24,701 bases of DNA, from assembly GCA_046756245.1 (NCBI GenBank), contig JBHHVZ010000040.1, forward strand, positions 1 through 24,701. The letters are read 5' to 3'. Below the pieces are notes generated by a model. The model did no database searches. It was not told the DNA's origin and worked only from the letters and a program-made list of their open reading frames with translations. The stretch is from G021776435 sp046756245. Its GTDB lineage: Bacteria > Pseudomonadota > Alphaproteobacteria > Caulobacterales > Parvularculaceae. Position numbers and translations under genes: made by a program. Shown in pieces: positions 15,868 through 22,877 of the stretch (positions are counted from its first letter, which is position 1; every line of letters starts with the position of its first letter).

Positions 15868-16079
15868 CGGCCCCTCTTTATCCACACCCCTTGCGGACCC
15901 GCCCGGCCCCGCGCCTTGCGATGTTAGCTGGAAAACCAAGGGATGGAAACGGCGCGCCTCCGGCCCGGGCGGCGAATGCAATCACCGCCGGATCGCGAAC
16001 CTGTGCTGGCGGCGCGACCGGCCGTTACTCGCAATCCGGCCCGGCGCTTACTATTTTGGTCTCTGACGCTGAAGCGATT
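15868..16079. other. Divergent intergenic region
   Basis: A 212-bp gap between the leftward Ntn-hydrolase-like gene and the rightward small membrane protein ORFs. It must hold the promoter of the leftward pair. I see no strong -10/-35 pair, inverted repeat or CtrA-type site. Confidence 0.5.
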
Positions 16080-16256
16080 ATGGAGACAATTGTGGCGATG
16101 CTGCTTGAGACATTGGGCGTCAGCGGCGTACTGGTCGTCGGTTTTCTGGCCGGCCTGCTGACGCTGACCGGCGCGTTCTTTTTCAGTCTGGGGTTGTGCC
16201 GGCTTAGAGCCGCGGCCGGAGCCGAGACCGACTGCCGGCCGGAGCGCTGGCGGTAA
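16080..16256 (+). CDS. Small membrane protein, paralogue of the next ORF
   Basis: A 58-aa ORF from ATG 16080 to TAA. It is mostly one hydrophobic helix (about residues 10-40), with LVVGFLAGLLTLTGAFFF, followed by an Arg-rich, polar tail. The ribosome site (GAAG) is weak, and a second ATG at 16095 is possible. The main support for it being real is resemblance to the product of the next small ORF: both have a GFxxG-(I/L)-xxLT helix followed by an R-rich tail. Function unknown. Confidence 0.45.
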   Translation: METIVAMLLETLGVSGVLVVGFLAGLLTLTGAFFFSLGLCRLRAAAGAETDCRPERWR

Positions 16257-16343
16257 AATCGTTAACGAAGACTTTGGCCGTTTTAATAATTTTTTAGAAA
16301 AATTTCGGCGAAATTGGCCCGATCGCTGCTGAAAGGGCCAAGA

Positions 16344-16487
16344 ATGAATGGATTCAGCCCCGCCTACTGGCTGTTAATAGGCTTCATTTGCGGCATAGCC
16401 GTTTTAACGGCGAGCTATCTCGTGCAACGCGCAGTCCTTAGATTCGCCGCCAGGGCGCCTGTTCGTCCCCACAACCCAGAAGGGTAA
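16344..16487 (+). CDS. Small membrane protein, 47 aa
   Basis: A 47-aa ORF, too short for most gene finders. The ATG at 16344 follows GAAAGGG at about 6 nt, a good ribosome site. The product has one transmembrane helix (about residues 8-28, WLLIGFICGIAVLTASYLV) and a basic tail (RAVLRFAARAPVRP), predicting an N-out/C-in single-pass protein. It aligns without gaps to the helix of the 58-aa ORF upstream. The 87-bp gap before it is AT-rich for this genome and includes a TTAA motif, so it may have its own promoter. Confidence 0.55.
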   Translation: MNGFSPAYWLLIGFICGIAVLTASYLVQRAVLRFAARAPVRPHNPEG

Positions 16488-16545
16488 TCCGAGCGGAGAA
16501 CCCGCGAATTCCAGCTCCCTCCAATCCGAAGGGGCCGGCCGCCGC

Positions 16546-17289
16546 CTATTCGATTTCGAAGGCGGCGACGACCTTCGAGGCAATCGAGATCGGCTGCGGG
16601 TCGAGATCGAGATCGATTTCGGGCTGCACGACTTTCGAGCCTGTGACGACGATTTGGTCCAGAGCTGGGGCGTATCTGGCGTAAACTCGCTGATCGCCGA
16701 AACCCTCGCCGAACTGGATGCGGGTCGGTCCGACCAAGACGGCGTTGGCGGCTCCGGCGATTTTCGCCGCTTTCTCCCGCGCATCAGCCACCGCCGCTTC
16801 GAGCGCGCGCGAGTGCGCCGCATCCATGTCTTCGACGGAATAGGAGTTGAGCGACACGCTTTCGGCGCCGAGCTCCGACAGCAGCGAGAGCACCTGACCG
16901 GAAAGCTGCGCCGGCGATCCTTTGATCTTCAGACCGATCGAGCCGAAATAACCCGTCACCGGGCACATCGCGTCAAATCTGTAACGACTGTTCTCGACGC
17001 ATTCGGCGTCCTGGATCGGTCGGATTTCCGCCTCGGAGGCCTCGATGTTCAATTTCTCAAGCGCCTCGAGATTGGGCAGGGTCTCGCGGATGCGGGCGAG
17101 GCGTTCGGAAATCTCCGCGAGCGCGTCGCGCGCGGTGTCTTTGCGCGCGCGGATGGTTCCCGAAATGTTGAAGATCTCCGGCTCGACCTCGATGGTCGCT
17201 TCGCCGTCGACGATGATTTGCTTCGGTTCGTCCTGCGGCAGGCATCCGAAAAGAAGGCCGGCCAAGGGAACAATAATCAAACGTTTCAT
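16546..17289 (-). CDS. SIMPL (DUF541) domain lipoprotein
   Basis: A 247-aa protein. The N-terminus is a lipoprotein signal peptide: MKRL, a hydrophobic stretch and the lipobox LLFGC. The mature part begins with the SIMPL-type strand IIVDGEATIEVEPEIFNISGTI and has YFGSIGLKIKG in the middle and a conserved REKAAKIAGAANA helix about two-thirds along. SIMPL proteins are periplasmic or outer-membrane proteins of poorly known role, with links to oxidative-stress and signalling contexts. ATG at 17289 follows a strong GGAGGGG; a longer in-frame start (17343) would overlap selO. It lies 44 bp after selO on the same strand and is probably co-transcribed. Confidence 0.88.
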   Translation of the reverse strand: MKRLIIVPLAGLLFGCLPQDEPKQIIVDGEATIEVEPEIFNISGTIRARKDTARDALAEISERLARIRETLPNLEALEKLNIEASEAEIRPIQDAECVENSRYRFDAMCPVTGYFGSIGLKIKGSPAQLSGQVLSLLSELGAESVSLNSYSVEDMDAAHSRALEAAVADAREKAAKIAGAANAVLVGPTRIQFGEGFGDQRVYARYAPALDQIVVTGSKVVQPEIDLDLDPQPISIASKVVAAFEIE

Positions 17290-17333
17290 GATTTCCCCTC
17301 CATTGCCGGGGGAGAGCATCGCGCCTGTTTGCT

Positions 17334-18794
17334 TCAACGGCAAGCGACATATTCGGAAGCCTGGAATTCAAAAGCGTCTCCCATCTCGGCTATGTCTGCG
17401 AGTTTCGCCTCAAGCGGCGACCAGTCGTCGGCGTCGGCGATCCGCGCCGACAGCGCCTCGACCTCGTCGATCAGCATTGTGCAGGGCTCTTCGCGCCTGA
17501 AATAAGCGTGGGCGAGGCGGTTGGGCGCGGCCGGTTCGAAGTCGAGCAGGCGGGCGCGGATTTTTGAAAACGCATCCGTTTCGTATTGCGCGGCCATAGG
17601 GCTCGCCGCGGCGCGCTTTTCGGACTCTTTTCCGCAGAACCAGTCGAAAAAGACGCGCTCGAAGAGAATGCGGGTTTCAGCCATCCAGCGCAGGAGATCG
17701 ATCACAAAATCGAAATCGCCTGCGCCGGCCCGCGCAACGCCGAGCCGCGCGAAAAAGGCGTCCGCCATCGCCGCTTCATAGGCGGCGGGAAAGTCGGCGA
17801 GTGCGGCGTTCAGTCCGTCTTCGGGCGCGACCGGCGTCAGCGCGCCGCCGAAACGCGCCAGATTCCACGCCGCGGCTTCCGCCTGCCGGCCGAAGGCGTA
17901 AAGCCCTGTTTCGTCGAAATAAGCCGCCGTAAAGCCTGGATCGGCGACGGCTGCGAACCGCCAAGGCCCGTAATCGAAGCTTTCGCCGGTGACGTTCATA
18001 TTGTCGGTATTGAGAACCCCGTGCGCGAAACCCGCCGCCATCCATTGCGCGGCGAGGCGCGCCGCGCGCCCGACAACGCGGCGGAAAATCTCGACCGTTT
18101 TTTCAGGATACTGAAGGTCTGCAAGGTCCGGATCGAATTGGCGGGCGCAATAGTCAAGGAGTCGTTCGATCGCCGCCGTGTCCCGCTCGAACGCCAGGCG
18201 CTGAAAGGTTCCTAACCGCACATGGCTGTGGCTGAGCCTGACCATCACGCACGAGCGCGTCGGCGACGGTTCGTCACTGCGGAAAAGCGCCTCGCCGGTC
18301 TCGATCAGGCTGAAGGTTTTGGAGGTGTAGACGCCTAAGGCCTCGAGCATTTCCGTCGCCAGCAGCTCGCGCACGCCGCCTTTCAAGGTCAGCCGACCGT
18401 CGCCGAACCGCGAATAGGGCGTCTGGCCCGAGCCCTTGGTTGCAAGGTCGAGCAGTCTGCCCTGATCGTCGCGCACTTGCGCGAACAAAAAGCCGCGGCC
18501 GTCGCCGATGTCGGGATTGTAGACGCGAAACTGATGGCCGTGATAGCGCAGCGCCAAAGGCTTTATTAAATTATCCATTAACGGACGGAATTTTCCGAAA
18601 TGGCCGATCCATTCCGTCTCGCCCAAACCGCCCAGGCCGATCTTCTCAGCCCAGCGCTGGTTCCGATACCGCAGGACGTGCTTCGGAAACGCAGCCGCCT
18701 CGACGACATCGTAAAACGGCGCGCCGCCTTCTCCGCCCAGCGTGCGATAGGCCGGGTCGGGCCGATAAGGGGTTTTGCGCTCGGCGTCCGCCAT
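17334..18794 (-). CDS. selO: Protein adenylyltransferase SelO (YdiU family)
   Basis: A 486-aa pseudokinase-fold enzyme that transfers AMP from ATP to Ser/Thr/Tyr of target proteins, with a role in redox stress. Landmarks: YHGHQF (84-89) in place of the usual YxGHQFG, TKGSGQTPYSRFGDGR (119-134) with the ATP-binding Lys K120, LGTFQR (194-199), and the catalytic HGVLNTDN (258-265) with D264, followed ten residues on by D274 of FDYGPW as the metal ligand. That spacing matches bacterial SelO. The C-terminus ends YVACR; a Cys near the end is common in bacterial members, while animal ones have selenocysteine. It is divergent from the DUF1028 gene and followed by the SIMPL lipoprotein gene. Confidence 0.95.
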   Translation of the reverse strand: MADAERKTPYRPDPAYRTLGGEGGAPFYDVVEAAAFPKHVLRYRNQRWAEKIGLGGLGETEWIGHFGKFRPLMDNLIKPLALRYHGHQFRVYNPDIGDGRGFLFAQVRDDQGRLLDLATKGSGQTPYSRFGDGRLTLKGGVRELLATEMLEALGVYTSKTFSLIETGEALFRSDEPSPTRSCVMVRLSHSHVRLGTFQRLAFERDTAAIERLLDYCARQFDPDLADLQYPEKTVEIFRRVVGRAARLAAQWMAAGFAHGVLNTDNMNVTGESFDYGPWRFAAVADPGFTAAYFDETGLYAFGRQAEAAAWNLARFGGALTPVAPEDGLNAALADFPAAYEAAMADAFFARLGVARAGAGDFDFVIDLLRWMAETRILFERVFFDWFCGKESEKRAAASPMAAQYETDAFSKIRARLLDFEPAAPNRLAHAYFRREEPCTMLIDEVEALSARIADADDWSPLEAKLADIAEMGDAFEFQASEYVACR

Positions 18795-18876
18795 GCTTGT
18801 CTCAGAAAATGGGCGGGCCTTTCCTCAGGTCAAGAAAAAGGCCCATAATCGGGCATAAGTAAAAGGGGATTCATCC

Positions 18877-19869
18877 ATGCGAATGCTGCTGATCGCCGCG
18901 GGCGCCGCCTTTGCGCCCTTCGCCGCCATAGCCGCCCAGTTCGGGGACGCAAAGCCGCTGCGTCCGGTGTCGACCTATTCGATCGTCGCCCGCGACGCCG
19001 AGACCGGCGAGATGGGCGCGGCCGTGCAATCGCACTGGTTTTCTGTCGGCGCGAACGTGCCGCACGCCAAGGCGGGCGTCGGTGCGGTCGTCACCCAATC
19101 CTTCACCGAGGTTTCCTATGGTCCGCTCGGGCTCGCGGCGATGGAAAAGGGAACGGCGGCCGCCAAAGCGCTCGCCGACCTCGTCGCCAGGGATGAAAAC
19201 GAAAACGTCCGCCAGGTCGGTTTTGTCGACGCCAAGGGCCGCGCCGCCGCGCATACGGGGTCGAAGGCGATTATCCACGCCTGCGATATTCAGGGCGACG
19301 GCTATTCGGTGCAGGCCAATCTGATGGAGAATCCCACCGTCTGCACAGCCATGTCCCACGCCTACGAGACGGCTGACGGCGATCTCGCCGACCGGCTGAT
19401 GGCCGCGCTCGAAGCCGCGCAAGGAGAAGGCGGCGACATCAGGGGCATGCAGTCGGCGGCGATGATCGTCGTTTCGGGCGAAAAGCACGACCACCCCTGG
19501 GAGGGCCGGATCATCGACCTGCGTGTGGAGGACGATCCGGAACCATTGGTCGAGCTGCGCCGGCTCATTGTGCTTAATCGCGCCTACAATCTGATGGATG
19601 CAGGCGACGCGGCGGTCACCGCCGGCGACATGGACAAGGCCAACGAACTTTATTCCGCCGCAGCCGAACTGGCGCCAGACAATCACGAAATGGTTTTCTG
19701 GCGGGCGGTGACGCTCGCTTCCGTGGGCGCGGTCGAGGACGCTTTGCCGCTCTTCAAGCAGGCCTTCGACATGTGGCCGAAATGGCGCGAGCTTGTGCCG
19801 CGCCTGCCGGCTTCGGATATTCTGCCGGACGATCCGGAATTGATTGAAGCTATTTTGGCGGTGAAATGA
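18877..19869 (+). CDS. Exported DUF1028 protein with C-terminal TPR-like region
   Basis: A 330-aa protein. Residues 1-20 are a signal peptide with probable cleavage after AIA. The DUF1028 domain (about 31-225) begins STYSIVARDAETGEMGAAVQS and includes GVGAVVTQSF and GSKAIIHA; the family (COG3342) is assigned to the Ntn-hydrolase superfamily but has no known substrate. A helical C-terminal part (about 235-310) looks like one or two TPR-type repeats (AGDMDKANELYSAAAELAPD). Typical family members start directly at the conserved Thr/Ser, whereas here it is about residue 33, behind a signal peptide. ATG at 18877 follows AAAAGGGG. It is divergent from selO across an 82-bp gap that must hold both promoters. 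Confidence 0.85.
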   Translation: MRMLLIAAGAAFAPFAAIAAQFGDAKPLRPVSTYSIVARDAETGEMGAAVQSHWFSVGANVPHAKAGVGAVVTQSFTEVSYGPLGLAAMEKGTAAAKALADLVARDENENVRQVGFVDAKGRAAAHTGSKAIIHACDIQGDGYSVQANLMENPTVCTAMSHAYETADGDLADRLMAALEAAQGEGGDIRGMQSAAMIVVSGEKHDHPWEGRIIDLRVEDDPEPLVELRRLIVLNRAYNLMDAGDAAVTAGDMDKANELYSAAAELAPDNHEMVFWRAVTLASVGAVEDALPLFKQAFDMWPKWRELVPRLPASDILPDDPELIEAILAVK

Positions 19870-19962
19870 CTGTGGGACGCGCCTGGCGGGCGGTTTTCGG
19901 CGTTTGCAACCGGGCGCGGGGGGCTTATCTTAACCTCAGTGTAGTTTGAGAGGGGCGAGGCC

Positions 19963-21501
19963 ATGGCCAACTCACGTCGGACCGGCATTCCAGGTTTTCT
20001 GCTCGCCTTCGCCGCCGCTTTATTCGCCTTCGCCGCAAACGCCCAGAACGGTGAAAAAAAAGACGACGCCGGGCGCGACGGGGTGATCCTCACGCTCAAC
20101 GGAGCCGTCACGCCGGCCTCGGCGCATTACCTCGAACGTGAAATCAAGAACGCGACAATCGAAGGCAAGGAATTGGTGATCGTCGAGATCGACACGCCCG
20201 GCGGGCTGGTCGATTCCATGAAGACCATCATCAAGGCGATCCTCGCTTCCGAGACGCCGGTCGCAACCTATGTCTCGCCGCAGGGCGCGCGGTCGGCCTC
20301 GGCCGGCCTCTACATCATGTACGCCGCGCATATCTCGGCGATGGCGCCGTCCACAAACACCGGCGCCGCGACCCCGGTCGAAATCGGCGGCGGCTCGCCG
20401 CCGCCCGACGACAATCCGTTCGAGGGCGAAGAGCCGGTGAAGAAATCCGAACCCGCCGAACAAGTCGACGAAAACGCCGGCGACGAATCCGTCGAGCGCG
20501 TCTCCAACCCGGAATCGACCGAAGGCGGCGCCGAGCCGGAAGAAGACGAGCCGGTCCGCGAACGCGCGTCCAAGCCGCTGGGCAATGATGCGGCGCTGCG
20601 CGCCAAGATCATCAACGACTCTGTCGCTTATATCCGCGCGCTGGCCGAAGAACGGGGCCGCAACGCCGACTGGGCCGAAAGCGCCGTTCGCGACGCTGTT
20701 TCGGTGACTTCGCGCGAAGCGTTGGAGCTTAACGTCATCGATCTGATTGCGGACGATATCGACGATCTCCTCACCCAGATCGACGGCCGCACTGTGAAGG
20801 TGGCGAGCGGCGAGAAAACGCTCCGCACGGCCAATCTCAAGCTAACCCGGGTCGAGCCCACCATGGTCGAAAAGATTCTCGGCTTCATCGCCGACCCGAA
20901 TGTGGCGGTTATCCTGATGTCGTTGGCGACGACCGGCATCATCATCGAAATGTGGAATCCGGGCTCGATCTTTCCGGGCGCGCTCGGCCTCGTCTGTCTC
21001 ATTCTCGGGCTCTACGCCTTTCAGGTGCTGCCCTATAACTGGCTGCCGCTGGCGCTGATGGGGGTCGGCGTCATCCTGATGACGATCGAGGCCTATACGC
21101 CCACATTCGGCCTGGCGGGGCTTTCCGGACTCCTTTTGTTTGGAGTCGGCATGTATTTTCTGTTCCCGGAAGGATTCCGGGTTTCTTCGTCGGTGATCGT
21201 CGCCATGCTCGGCCTCGCCGGCGCGCTTTTGGGGCTTGTCCTCATCGCCGTCGTCGGTTCGCGCAGTCATGGGCCGCTCATCGGCGGCGAGGCCATCAAA
21301 CGCCGCGAAGGGGTGGTCGACGACTGGGACGGCAAAGAAGGCCATGTGATCGTCGAGGGCGAACGCTGGCGCGCGCGTTCCGACAGGCCGCTTTCCAAAG
21401 GCGACAGGATTAAAGTAATCGACGTCGACGGGCTTGTTCTTGTCGTGCGCCATGCGAAAGCCGGCGGCATACTCGGCGGGCTCGCGCCCGAACGGGCGTA
21501 A
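19963..21501 (+). CDS. nfeD: NfeD-family membrane-bound serine protease (ClpP class)
   Basis: A 512-aa protein. Signal peptide 1-27, then a periplasmic ClpP-class domain (38-295) with the catalytic Ser113 in SASAGLYI and probable general base Lys215 in AKIINDS, the Ser-Lys dyad of stomatin-specific NfeD proteases. Several transmembrane helices follow (about 312-440), then a cytoplasmic OB-fold NfeD domain (about 445-505). An acidic, low-complexity insertion (about 145-205, rich in Pro, Glu, Asp) separates Ser from Lys, making them 102 residues apart versus about 41 in Pyrococcus PH1510. Downstream genes encode a short NfeD protein and a slipin, the usual partner. A GAGAGGGG sequence precedes the ATG at 19963. 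Confidence 0.93.
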   Translation: MANSRRTGIPGFLLAFAAALFAFAANAQNGEKKDDAGRDGVILTLNGAVTPASAHYLEREIKNATIEGKELVIVEIDTPGGLVDSMKTIIKAILASETPVATYVSPQGARSASAGLYIMYAAHISAMAPSTNTGAATPVEIGGGSPPPDDNPFEGEEPVKKSEPAEQVDENAGDESVERVSNPESTEGGAEPEEDEPVRERASKPLGNDAALRAKIINDSVAYIRALAEERGRNADWAESAVRDAVSVTSREALELNVIDLIADDIDDLLTQIDGRTVKVASGEKTLRTANLKLTRVEPTMVEKILGFIADPNVAVILMSLATTGIIIEMWNPGSIFPGALGLVCLILGLYAFQVLPYNWLPLALMGVGVILMTIEAYTPTFGLAGLSGLLLFGVGMYFLFPEGFRVSSSVIVAMLGLAGALLGLVLIAVVGSRSHGPLIGGEAIKRREGVVDDWDGKEGHVIVEGERWRARSDRPLSKGDRIKVIDVDGLVLVVRHAKAGGILGGLAPERA

Positions 21502-21517
21502 TAAGGGCCTGGGCGCG

Positions 21518-21823
21518 ATGGAAACCCCCTTCGGCGCTGTCAACTGGACCGATGTCGCGATTATCTCAGGCGGCGTCATCGCTATCTGTCTGGTCGTGCT
21601 CTATCTCGCCATACTGACGCAGGGCGACCGCGCGAGCGGCCATCAGCTCGGCGCCAACCTTGCGCGCGAACGCGCTGTCGTCGCCGAATGGTCGGGAACG
21701 GAAGGAATGGTGCGCATCGGCGGCGAACTCTGGCATGCGGCGTCGACAGAGCCGCTCGTCCCGGGCGACAAAGTAAAGGTGGTCCGCGCCGACGGACTAA
21801 TGCTAGAGGTGCGTAAAGCCTGA
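21518..21823 (+). CDS. Short NfeD OB-fold membrane protein
   Basis: A 101-aa protein with one transmembrane helix (about 15-37) and an OB-fold domain (about 55-100) with SGTEGMVRIGGELWHA and GDKVKVVRADGLMLEV. The same core, RREGVVDDWDGKEGHV to GLVLVV, is at the C-terminus of the long NfeD immediately upstream, so the two OB domains are paralogous. It lacks a protease domain. ATG at 21518 follows AAGGG and gives the usual short-NfeD length; an in-frame start at 21434 would overlap the preceding gene. It is 16 bp after nfeD and 34 bp before the slipin gene. Confidence 0.85.
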   Translation: METPFGAVNWTDVAIISGGVIAICLVVLYLAILTQGDRASGHQLGANLARERAVVAEWSGTEGMVRIGGELWHAASTEPLVPGDKVKVVRADGLMLEVRKA

Positions 21824-21857
21824 GCGCTCGCGCGCCAAAAAAGAGAGGAGAGACGAC

Positions 21858-22610
21858 ATGCCGCCAATTGGCATTCTTGGAGCCTTGGCGTTTCTGGTCA
21901 TCTTCATTCTGACCAACGTCATCAAGATCCTGAGAGAATATGAAAAGGGCGTGGTCTTCACTCTCGGACGGGTCGGCCGCAAGGCCGCCGGGCCGGGGCT
22001 TGTCATCCTGATCCCGGCCGTTCAGGTCATGCGCCGGATCGATATGCGCACGCTCGTTCACGACGTGCCGACCCAGGACGTCATCTCCCGCGACAACGTA
22101 TCGGTGAAAGTGAACGCGGTGATCTATTACCGCGTCGTCGACGCCGTGCGCGCCGTCGTTCAGGTCGAAAACTACATGGCCGCCACCAGCCAGCTCGCAC
22201 AAACGACCTTGCGTTCGGTGCTGGGCAAGCACGATCTCGACGAAATGCTGCAGGAGCGCGACAAGCTCAACAAGGACATTCAGGAAATTCTCGACCAGCA
22301 GACCGAAGCCTGGGGCATCAAGGTTTCGAACGTCGAGATAAAGCATGTGGACGTGGACACCACGATGATCCGGGCGATCGCCAAGCAGGCCGAAGCCGAG
22401 CGCGAACGCCGGGCCAAGGTCATCTCGGCCGAGGGCGAACAACAGGCCGCCGCCAAGCTCGCCGAAGCCGCCACCATCCTCGCCACCCAGCACGGCTCTA
22501 TGGAGCTGCGCTATCTCGGCGCGCTGCAGGAGATCGCCGGCGACCGAACCAACACCATCGTCTTCCCGTTCTCCGCGGCGGAATTATCGAAGCGTCTGCG
22601 CGGAGAATAA
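21858..22610 (+). CDS. Slipin family (SPFH/stomatin-like) protein
   Basis: A 250-aa inner-membrane-anchored SPFH protein. One N-terminal hydrophobic segment (about 5-22), then REYEKGVVFTLGRVG, the canonical stomatin opening, and the SPFH domain (about 28-190) with GLVILIPAVQVMRRIDMR, and a coiled-coil (about 170-220) rich in Ala/Glu (AEAERERRAKVISAEGE). SPFH proteins form oligomeric membrane microdomains; slipins are the substrates and partners of NfeD-class proteases, so the neighbours explain each other. The ATG follows GAGAGGAG, a strong ribosome site. Normal length for the family. Confidence 0.95.
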   Translation: MPPIGILGALAFLVIFILTNVIKILREYEKGVVFTLGRVGRKAAGPGLVILIPAVQVMRRIDMRTLVHDVPTQDVISRDNVSVKVNAVIYYRVVDAVRAVVQVENYMAATSQLAQTTLRSVLGKHDLDEMLQERDKLNKDIQEILDQQTEAWGIKVSNVEIKHVDVDTTMIRAIAKQAEAERERRAKVISAEGEQQAAAKLAEAATILATQHGSMELRYLGALQEIAGDRTNTIVFPFSAAELSKRLRGE

Positions 22611-22877
22611 TCCGGCGCAAATCCGGTGCGTCCGTCTCTGAGGCCGACGGCCCAAGGTTTGCATGCGGACATCCAGACGCATCGCGGCGGAGTCTGTTGA
22701 AAAAAAGCAACAGGCGCCGGTTCGATGCAGTTTTTGCCGGCGAATTCGGCCCGTTGGGTCTGGAAACATTTGGCTTTCTCTTGGACGCCGGCCCTGTGAA
22801 GGCGTATCGTCGCTTTCAGAACAGGGGCCAGAGTCCAACGCGGCGCGACATGCGTCACGCATCCTAGGGAGGAGATA
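22611..22877. other. Intergenic region before the TonB receptor gene
   Basis: A 267-bp gap. It should contain the end of the slipin transcript and the receptor's promoter. I see no clear rho-independent terminator, Fur-like box or other operator. A strong ribosome site, AGGGAGGAG, lies at its right end. Confidence 0.5.

Noticed and set aside
16265..16280. TTAA-N7-TTTG before the 47-aa ORF as a CtrA site
   Set aside because: The second half matches poorly; not distinguishable from chance in an AT-rich stretch.
18871..19686. 271-codon minus-strand frame opposite the DUF1028 gene
   Set aside because: Shadow of a well-supported family with a signal peptide and a good ribosome site on the plus strand.
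19930..19935. TTAACC before nfeD as another CtrA half-site
   Set aside because: Only six bases match, no partner half lies at N7 spacing, and NfeD/slipin operons are not known CtrA targets.
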